Shown in pieces: positions 7,749 to 12,192 of a stretch of 12,192 nt of DNA. Below the pieces are notes generated by a model. The model made no database searches. It was not told where the DNA came from and was given only the letters and a program-made list of their open reading frames with translations. A program made the position numbers and the translations under genes. Position 1 is the first letter of the stretch; each line of letters begins with the position of its first letter. Origin of the DNA: UBA11704 sp964491805 (GTDB taxonomy: Bacteria; Patescibacteriota; Minisyncoccia; Phycocordibacterales; UBA5272); contig CAZBGU010000023.1 of NCBI GenBank assembly GCA_964491805.1, positions 1 to 12,192 on the forward strand, in the 5' to 3' direction.

Positions 7749-8448
7749 GCATTATTACAAAGTCATTAAGCGCATACAGGAGAACGATAATGTTGTCACG
7801 TTAGGTCTTACATGTGATAACAATAGTATGCCTAAATTCGTAAGTGGGCAGTATATTACACTATATTACCCACAATCTGGCATACAAGAAGGTAAGGCAT
7901 ACAGTATATCGAGCGCCCCACACGAAAAGTTTTTTACTGTTACTGTTAAAGATGTCGGAGTTTTTTCTCACATGTTATGTAGTTGTGTAATAGGGGATAC
8001 TCTAGAAGGGTCTCTTCCGTACGGTTATTTCTACAGTGAAGAGGAGACAACACCGTTGATTATGTTTGCATCTGGAATTGGTGTGACGCCGTTGTTTGGT
8101 ATGATTAAGCACGTCCTTTATATACATAAAGGAAGGCGGGTGCATCTTGAATATTCTGTTAAACGTACAGAAGATGTTATTTTTATTGACACCTTCCTCA
8201 AACTTACAAAAAAGCACCCATTATTTACATTTGTTGTATCAATTACGAGAGAACCTAGTCATCATTCCTGGGAAAGAGATGGTAGAATTTCTGTTGTGAG
8301 TGTTGTTACAGCACAAGATCCTGACAGGAAAGCAGAGTATTTTGTATGTGGCTCTATTTCTTTTGTGAGAGATATATGGCGCGAGTTACGTAGCCTCTGT
8401 GTGCATGAGGAGCAAATTTACACGGAAGCTTTTTTTGGCAACGTGTAG
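7738..8448 (+). CDS. Ferredoxin-reductase-like FAD/NAD(P) oxidoreductase
   Basis: 236 residues of the ferredoxin-NADP+ reductase superfamily. The N-terminal FAD-binding beta barrel (about 1-98) carries KAYS at 53-56 in place of the usual R-x-Y-S, so the flavin-phosphate arginine is a lysine. The NAD(P)-binding half has SGIGVTP (112-118), YFVCG (201-205) and the terminal TEAFF (E230). There is no [2Fe-2S] domain and no membrane segment, so it is a soluble two-domain flavoprotein. The start ATG lies inside the 3' end of the Fe-S scaffold gene (11-nt overlap), indicating tight co-expression. By context it could pass electrons from NAD(P)H to a small carrier that reduces NrdG or the Fe-S scaffold. 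This is inference, since relatives serve many pathways and no ferredoxin or flavodoxin is visible. A 121-nt spacer with no clear terminator follows. Confidence 0.88.
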   Translation: MENKHYYKVIKRIQENDNVVTLGLTCDNNSMPKFVSGQYITLYYPQSGIQEGKAYSISSAPHEKFFTVTVKDVGVFSHMLCSCVIGDTLEGSLPYGYFYSEEETTPLIMFASGIGVTPLFGMIKHVLYIHKGRRVHLEYSVKRTEDVIFIDTFLKLTKKHPLFTFVVSITREPSHHSWERDGRISVVSVVTAQDPDRKAEYFVCGSISFVRDIWRELRSLCVHEEQIYTEAFFGNV

Positions 8449-8551
8449 ATGTTTATACTGGGTGCGCTTTTCTTTTTGTGTACAGGGTAACTAAAGTATT
8501 ATATTTCGTCACACATTTTTTTTTGCACAAGTTCCGTTGCTTCAGTTTTCT

Positions 8552-8560
8552 TGTTAAAAT
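8552..8560 (+). promoter_or_regulatory. Extended -10 promoter; nearly leaderless transcript predicted
   Basis: TGTTAAAAT fits the extended -10 form TGn-TAnnnT. The base 17 nt further up (TTCCGT) is a poor -35. Transcription would begin near 8567, only about 3 nt before the ATG at 8570, so the mRNA would be almost leaderless. An alternative further upstream is TTGTGT (8476-8481), 18 nt, TATATT (8500-8505), which would give a leader of about 58 nt. Confidence 0.45.
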
Positions 8561-8569
8561 GAAGCAATT

Positions 8570-9196
8570 ATGGAACTACTTGCAAAGCTGCTTGGCGGTA
8601 ATGAGCGCGTGAAAATTATGAGACTGTTTCTTCATTATGAGGATCAAGTGATGTCACTTCATGATGTTTCAGAGAAAACAAAATCAAAAGGTCCGATCGT
8701 CCGTAAAGAACTTACTGCGCTTACTGCTCTTGGTTTCGTCGAGAAGAAACGTACAAAGACAGTTGTTACAACTGGCTCAGGTAAGAAATCTTCTTCAAAG
8801 TTAAAAGAGGTTAATGGGTACAAACTAAATGTATCCTTTCCACATAATAAAGCACTCAAAGAGCTTCTTTTTGATTTTCAGTCATTAGATAAACGTGAGC
8901 TAGCTTCTCGTTTTAAGCTTGTAGGTCGTGTAAAACTTTTTGTTCTTGCTGGAGTGTTTATCGGAGATACAAAATCTCGGGTTGATGTACTCCTTGTAGG
9001 TGAATCTATTAAGAGACCTAAGGCAGAGAAAGTGTTTGAATTGCTTTCGGCTGAACTTGGCCGGGAGGTTGTGTATGCTGTGATGGACGTTGAAGAGTAT
9101 GAATATCGCTACAAGATGTATGACAAGTTCGTGAGAGATATCATGGAAATGGATAATGAGATTGTGGTTGATAAGTTGCGTGAGATAAAAAAATAA
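8570..9196 (+). CDS. Winged-helix protein with degenerate nucleotidyltransferase-like domain
   Basis: 208 residues. Residues 1-65 look like a winged helix: N-terminal helix (LLGGNERVKIMRLFLHY), a helix-turn-helix with SLHDVSEKT followed by a basic recognition helix (KGPIVRKELTALTALGFV), and a Lys/Thr/Ser-rich wing (58-80). Residues 112-172 resemble the small nucleotidyltransferase (MNT) fold. LAGVFIGDTKSRVDVLLVG (127-144) corresponds to the usual GS-x10-D-x-D block, but the serine is V129 and the first aspartate is V138, leaving only D139, so catalysis is unlikely. The C-terminal Tyr/Glu/Asp-rich helical tail probably packs on that domain. It is most likely a DNA-binding regulator with a ligand- or protein-binding C-terminus. 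Its targets are unknown. It stands alone and converges with the L,D-transpeptidase gene. Confidence 0.7.
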   Translation: MELLAKLLGGNERVKIMRLFLHYEDQVMSLHDVSEKTKSKGPIVRKELTALTALGFVEKKRTKTVVTTGSGKKSSSKLKEVNGYKLNVSFPHNKALKELLFDFQSLDKRELASRFKLVGRVKLFVLAGVFIGDTKSRVDVLLVGESIKRPKAEKVFELLSAELGREVVYAVMDVEEYEYRYKMYDKFVRDIMEMDNEIVVDKLREIKK

Positions 9197-9206
9197 AGTA
9201 CTGAAG

Positions 9207-9230
9207 ACAAATACAAAAACACCGAGTGTT
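9207..9230 (-). terminator. Weak terminator-like hairpin downstream of the L,D-transpeptidase gene
   Basis: On the minus strand AACAC-TCG-GTGTT (9218-9230) is followed by TTTTGTATTTG. It lies 42 nt after the transpeptidase stop, in the 76-nt convergent spacer. The stem is only 5 bp. A second small hairpin, AAGAT/ATCTT (9231-9245), adjoins it. Confidence 0.35.
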
Positions 9231-9272
9231 AAGATGTGTTATCTTCTTATAAAACGAAATGATCGTATTGCC

Positions 9273-10187
9273 TTAATTTCTTGCACTGCTCTGTATTGTT
9301 CGAAGATATGATTTATATGTTGTGATATATGTCATGAATCGTTCGTAGTCATTATATGTTGTGATGACAGGAGATTCCACACTATCAAAATGAGTGTTAG
9401 TGAGTCCGAGTGATTCTGCTTTTTTGTTCATGATTCCAACAAATACAGTGTTGCCAATACTTTGTGCATAAAGTTTCGCGACCTCAGTATCTCCTTGTTG
9501 TATAAGGCGCGGAAGAATTGTTTTTCTTGTAGTGTTTGTTATTCCATCTGTGTCAGTAATGACATTATCCTGTGTAAGAGTCTCAAGTGAGACCGCAGCT
9601 ACCATAAGGTTGGTCATTTCTTGACTGACAAATGTACTCGTAGAATATGGTGTCTGTACAAAGTCTGTTTCACTTCCTCTTGTAACGATAATACGCGTAC
9701 CTTTTCCTATGAAGTCAAAGACTTTCTTCGCATTTTCGTTTGTGAGTCTAATACATCCCCCACTGTATGTGCTCGATACAGGTCTACCATCTGGGTAGTA
9801 TGGGATTCCGTGTATAAAGTAGTTACCAAAGAGATGAACGCTATAAGGCATATAAACATGGCCGATAGAGCTGAAATGGAGAGGCGTTTTGTAGTCGTTG
9901 ATGTATGATCCGCCAATTGTTTCGTAGTAACTGCCTGGTCTACCTTGCGAAAGGAGGGGAAGTGTTTCGATAACAGTGTTACCCTCATGAAAATCAAGTG
10001 TCATTTGATCCAAATGGATGACAATGAACTTTGGTAAAGCTTCAGATGGGGTTTGTGTTGTTGTGGTAGACGTCACAAAAGTATCTCCCTTTGTGACAAT
10101 CGGAGGATTCATAAACCATACACTACTTCCGATCACTGTGAACATAAGAATGGAAATTGTGAGGAAGAGGTGTGTTCTTTTTGCCAT
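9273..10187 (-). CDS. L,D-transpeptidase (YkuD) fused to a pseudo-D,D-carboxypeptidase-like domain
   Basis: 304 residues. An N-terminal hydrophobic segment (about 7-25) is a signal peptide or membrane anchor, and a Thr-rich linker (38-48) follows. A YkuD domain spans about 52-170: H126 in FIHGIPY and the catalytic motif S142-GGC145IRL (nucleophile C145, R147). This family forms 3-3 cross-links in peptidoglycan or attaches proteins to it, outside the membrane. Residues 185-290 align by eye with peptidase S11 (D-Ala-D-Ala carboxypeptidase). MTNLMVAAVSLE corresponds to the helix with SxxK, but the S and K positions are E190 and N193. QQGD (230-233) stands where S-x-N-D is expected. MNKKAESLGLTNTHF (253-267) is a clear S11 signature. 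The KTG part is absent. The second domain is therefore probably non-catalytic, perhaps a muropeptide-binding or folding module. The YkuD call is firm; the second is homology by inspection. Confidence 0.9.
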   Translation of the reverse strand: MAKRTHLFLTISILMFTVIGSSVWFMNPPIVTKGDTFVTSTTTTQTPSEALPKFIVIHLDQMTLDFHEGNTVIETLPLLSQGRPGSYYETIGGSYINDYKTPLHFSSIGHVYMPYSVHLFGNYFIHGIPYYPDGRPVSSTYSGGCIRLTNENAKKVFDFIGKGTRIIVTRGSETDFVQTPYSTSTFVSQEMTNLMVAAVSLETLTQDNVITDTDGITNTTRKTILPRLIQQGDTEVAKLYAQSIGNTVFVGIMNKKAESLGLTNTHFDSVESPVITTYNDYERFMTYITTYKSYLRTIQSSARN

Positions 10188-10217
10188 AGCTAAGAGTTTT
10201 TGTAATTAAGTCTTTGG

Positions 10218-10246
10218 ACTATAGCATAAAAGTGGATAATTATGAA
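10218..10246 (-). promoter_or_regulatory. Promoter of the L,D-transpeptidase gene
   Basis: On the minus strand TTCATA (10246-10241) is followed after 17 nt by TATAGT (10223-10218), preceded by TGC, an extended -10. Transcription would begin near 10211, leaving a leader of about 24 nt without a Shine-Dalgarno motif. Confidence 0.6.
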
Positions 10247-10304
10247 TTTTTCTAGCAATGAAGACTGTATACTTAGTGTAGCCTTTATATAAGTACATAT
10301 AGAG

Positions 10305-10328
10305 GTGTATATATACACACTTTATAAA
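10305..10328 (+). promoter_or_regulatory. Perfect palindrome and possible promoter upstream of the TM-helix gene
   Basis: GTGTATATATACAC (10305-10318) is a perfect 14-bp palindrome in the 166-nt divergent spacer. TATAAA (10323-10328) lies 4 nt downstream and is a possible -10 for the gene starting at 10354. An alternative is TTTATA (10284-10289), 18 nt, TATATA (10308-10313), which would overlap the palindrome. Either way the palindrome lies in the promoter and could be an operator. AT-rich palindromes also arise by chance. Confidence 0.35.
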
Positions 10329-10353
10329 TTTAATTCACAATCAAGATCTGCTG

Positions 10354-11073
10354 ATGCATATTCATGAAATGCGTCACAAAGTACTCTTGTATCATCACTT
10401 TATGAATCTATCAGAGACAGTCGATATTTTAGGGCGAGCACTAGTTGACACAGGGATGACAGTTATTTCTTTCCTCCCTAATGTTGTCATGTCAGTGATC
10501 GTCTTTGCTTTGGGGTGGGGTTTTGGTTCAGTCCTTGGTCGCTCAGTTGAACATCTTATGGCTGTTCTTCGAATTGATAAGGCACTTCATCGTGCTGGAC
10601 TTGATACACTTAGTGAGCGTGCCGGCGTTAGACTTTCTGTCGCGGCATTTTTCGGTGGAGTTGTTAAATGGTCAGTCATTGTTGCGTTTACACTTGCCTC
10701 AGCGGAGATACTGGGCTTATCACAGGTTACACAGTTATTGCGGGATGTTTTGGTATATATTCCACAAGTAATCATAGCTGCAGTCATTTTGGTGATCGCT
10801 ATGCTTCTTGGAGATTTTGTTTCTCGTCTTGTTTCTCACTCTGTTCAAGCAACTGGTATGAATGGTTCGATGGCAGCACAGATGTCTAAGTGGGCTATTA
10901 TTGTAGTTGGAGGTGTTTTCCCTGCACTTACTCAGCTTCGTATTGCTCAGGGCCTTGTCGAGGTTCTTTTCACCGGTGTTGTATTTGCAGTATCACTTGC
11001 TCTAGGCCTTTCGTTTGGTCTCGGAGGTCGTGATGCAGCGGCAAGGGCAATAGAGAAGATAAAAGGCAACTAG
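10354..11073 (+). CDS. Multi-pass membrane protein, conserved TM helix (MscS-related) family
   Basis: 239 residues from this ATG. M17 at 10402 (MNLSETVDILGRAL) is an equally credible start, because the first 16 residues are polar, His-rich and unlike the family. Five hydrophobic segments are visible at about 37-60, 97-118, 128-153, 174-192 and 203-226. The repeated pattern of a Pro-containing membrane helix, then a Gly-rich helix, then a short cytoplasmic helix (LPNVVMSVIVFALGWGFGSVLG, then IPQVIIAAVILVIAMLLGDFV) is typical of the conserved-TM-helix domain found in small mechanosensitive-channel relatives such as CmpX. So is the end LSFGLGGRDAAARAIEK. The cytoplasmic MscS beta domain is absent. 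A role in membrane tension or osmotic response is plausible by family, but not shown. It is divergent from the L,D-transpeptidase gene and followed by a very strong terminator. Confidence 0.85.
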   Translation: MHIHEMRHKVLLYHHFMNLSETVDILGRALVDTGMTVISFLPNVVMSVIVFALGWGFGSVLGRSVEHLMAVLRIDKALHRAGLDTLSERAGVRLSVAAFFGGVVKWSVIVAFTLASAEILGLSQVTQLLRDVLVYIPQVIIAAVILVIAMLLGDFVSRLVSHSVQATGMNGSMAAQMSKWAIIVVGGVFPALTQLRIAQGLVEVLFTGVVFAVSLALGLSFGLGGRDAAARAIEKIKGN

Positions 11074-11092
11074 TGTAGAGTCTTTAGTTGTT

Positions 11093-11149
11093 TAAGAAAT
11101 ACATACGAAAAGCGGCGCCACAGGCGCCGCTTTTCGTATGTATTTCTTA
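11093..11149. terminator. 27-bp perfect hairpin, bidirectional terminator
   Basis: Bases 11093-11119 pair without mismatch with 11123-11149 around the loop ACA. The GC core is GCGGCGCC/GGCGCCGC, flanked by AAAA/TTTT and an AT-rich base. It begins 19 nt after the TM-helix gene and separates that gene from the 23S rRNA unit. Both arms contain A-runs and T-runs suited to termination in either direction. Confidence 0.9.
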
Positions 11150-11208
11150 CATTTTCTATCATCAGTGCTACAGGTGAAGTACTAAGAGCTAAAGCTTGAA
11201 CAATTTCC

Positions 11209-11237
11209 TTGACTTTCGTTTTTCTTTTTGATAGCAT
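11209..11237 (+). promoter_or_regulatory. Probable 23S rRNA promoter
   Basis: TTGACT (11209-11214) is followed after 17 nt by TAGCAT (11232-11237), preceded by TGA, an extended -10. It has the best -35 match of the promoters seen in this window. Transcription would start near 11244, giving a precursor leader of about 287 nt. Another TTGACA at 11368-11373 has no -10 at proper spacing. Confidence 0.6.
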
Positions 11238-11291
11238 AGGCATCACTGCTTAATGATAAAAACAGAGAAACAAAACTAGCTAACACGGAGG

Positions 11292-11370
11292 CAAAGTAAC
11301 GTTTCGTTACCAGCCGCCGCAAAGGCGGATTTTATTTTCTCAAGTCACTAGGCAAATCGTAGTTACTTTG
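11292..11370 (+). other. 23S precursor leader with mutually exclusive stems
   Basis: GTAACG (11296-11301) pairs locally with CGTTAC (11305-11310). CCGCC (11314-11318) pairs with GGCGG (11324-11328) and is followed by ATTTTATTTTCT, which looks like a rho-independent terminator. Alternatively CAAAGTAAC (11292-11300) pairs perfectly with GTTACTTTG (11362-11370) and encloses the terminator hairpin. The first two stems can coexist; the long-range stem excludes the first. Function is unknown: it may relate to attenuation, antitermination or precursor folding. Confidence 0.45.
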
Positions 11371-11530
11371 ACAACAGAATCCCGTGCACAACACGCACAA
11401 ACAATACTGTTATCCAGTAGTAGTAATATTCACTGGGGTCTTGCGGAGTTTGTGACACGGACACATGAAAAGACAATTAAACATACAGCAAGCGGAGCGG
11501 TCCAATTGCTGTAGTGATAGTTATGTTTCC
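11371..11530 (+). other. Rest of the 23S precursor leader
   Basis: No open reading frame, tRNA or 16S rRNA 3' end is visible. TACAGCAA (11484-11491) pairs with TTGCTGTA (11506-11513). An imperfect inverted repeat, TTATGTTTCCT (11521-11531) with AGGAACATAA (11535-11544), spans the predicted 5' end of mature 23S. These are likely processing structures; the partner strand beyond the 3' end of 23S is outside the window. Confidence 0.4.
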
Positions 11531-12192
11531 TAATAGGAACATAAGAGCATACGGTGGATGCCTTGGCTCTAACAAGCGAAGAAAGACGTGGTCAGGCGGC
11601 GATACGTTTCGGGGAGGTGCCTAACAACCTTCGATCCGGAAATTTCTGAATGGGGAAACCCTATGCGAGTAATGTCGCATAACCTAAGGTAGCATTACCT
11701 AGGAGCATACTCAGGGAAGTGAAACATCTCAGTACCTGAAGGAAAAGAAACTAAAAAGTATTCTGCAAGTAGCGGCGAGCGAAAACAGAGAAGCCCAAAC
11801 CAGTGCACCACTTTGTATTTAATTGTTCATGTATTTTTTAGAGGGTCTACAGTGTAGAAGATCTATCCTGGATGTGTGTTGGTTTTAGTTAGTCGCTGGG
11901 TCCTTTGGTCTATGCGCTGGCTTGCTTGGGTTACAAAAACACAGGGCACGTTCCTCCTCCCCAACGTGCATGACCACCATTCAGCGATCTGGAAACCCCT
12001 CTCCCAATTAGCATGAAGTCCTTGAAGAGAGCTTCATGCCCTCTAAAAAATACACGAACGAAATTACATTAAATATAAAGTGGTGCACTGGGGTAGTAAG
12101 ATAGAAACGTAGTTTACTAGAAGAGTTACAAAAGGTGTGTATAGATAAAGTTGTTGGAAAGCAACGCCAAAGAAAGTGATAGCCTTGTTATC
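11531..12192 (+). rRNA. rrl: 23S ribosomal RNA, 5' part (partial)
   Basis: Domain I hallmarks appear in order: ACGGTGGATGCCTTGGC, GAATGGGGAAACCC, GAAACATCTCAGTACCTGAAGGAAAAGAAA (in segments), AGTAGCGGCGAGCGAA, AGCCCAAACC, GGGGTAGTAAGA and GGAAAGCAACGCC. The 5' end is placed by counting back from GGTGGATGCC using the E. coli numbering, so it is approximate to a few bases. The gene continues past the right edge. Between AGCCCAAA and GGGTAGTAAG lies a large expansion, annotated separately. No 16S or tRNA gene precedes it within this window; instead a protein gene and a 27-bp terminator do. Confidence 0.96.
11800..12091 (+). other. 292-nt expansion (intervening-sequence-like) of a 23S domain I hairpin
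   Basis: The hairpin after AGCCCAAA is about 20 nt in Bacillus-type 23S. Here it is 292 nt. The base is a perfect 15-bp stem (CCAGTGCACCACTTT 11800-11814 with 12077-12091). An irregular AU-rich section follows, then a perfect 16-bp stem (11830-11845 with 12039-12054). The core (11846-12038) holds further hairpins: TCTAC/GTAGA (11846-11858), TCGCTG/CAGCGA (11893-11898 with 11982-11987), GCACGTT/AACGTGC (11946-11969) with a CCTCCTCCCC loop, and GCATGAAG/CTTCATGC (12011-12039). There is no ORF. It resembles RNase III-removed intervening sequences of other bacteria, or a retained expansion segment. Confidence 0.8.

Noticed and set aside
11368..11396. TTGACA at 11368 as the main 23S promoter
   Set aside because: At 16-18 nt spacing the sequence is GC-rich (around ACACGC) with no -10-like hexamer, and the TTG overlaps the long-range stem.
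11150..11530. tRNA gene in the 23S upstream spacer
   Set aside because: No GGTTCGA-like T-arm or cloverleaf pairing was found.
11846..12038. Self-splicing group I or group II intron in 23S
   Set aside because: The segment is too short and shows no recognisable intron core or endonuclease ORF. It lies in a variable hairpin rather than a conserved functional site, and the flanking sequences pair with each other as in an expansion or intervening sequence.

Overview
The window looks like a chromosomal contig of a Patescibacteria (CPR) bacterium, most likely of the Parcubacteria group. This is inferred from several things together: a large peptidoglycan-anchored beta-repeat surface protein, a short L10, class III ribonucleotide reduction, a 23S rRNA gene with no 16S or tRNA in the visible upstream DNA and with a large extra segment, AT-rich spacers, and no Shine-Dalgarno motif at any start codon. 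No mobile element, CRISPR array or tRNA was seen. A run of 100 N (2797-2896) is a scaffold gap, so linkage across it is not proven.

Layout: (1) 2-2776, the C-terminal part of a repetitive secreted surface protein, open at the left edge. (2) 2925-4144, a terminator, a probable promoter, an L10-type kink-turn leader RNA, rplJ, rplL and a strong terminator. (3) 4400-8448, a co-directional cluster of nrdD, nrdG, an IscU/NifU-type Fe-S scaffold gene and a ferredoxin-reductase-like flavoprotein gene; nrdD/nrdG and iscU/FNR overlap. (4) 8570-9196, a winged-helix protein with a degenerate nucleotidyltransferase-like domain, probably from a nearly leaderless transcript. (5) 9273-10187 on the minus strand, an L,D-transpeptidase whose C-terminal half resembles a D-Ala-D-Ala carboxypeptidase that has lost its catalytic motifs. 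(6) 10354-11073, a five-helix membrane protein of the conserved-TM-helix (MscS-related) type, followed by a 27-bp perfect hairpin. (7) 11150-12192, a structured leader with a good promoter and the 5' part of a 23S rRNA gene, cut by the window edge.

Functionally, NrdD makes deoxyribonucleotides without oxygen, NrdG installs its glycyl radical, the IscU-like protein could supply Fe-S clusters to NrdG, and the flavoprotein could supply electrons. The last two roles are inferred from gene order. The most unusual items are the 292-nt expansion of a normally ~20-nt 23S hairpin, the L,D-transpeptidase/pseudo-carboxypeptidase fusion, and the 23S leader, which can form a terminator-like hairpin and an alternative long-range stem.
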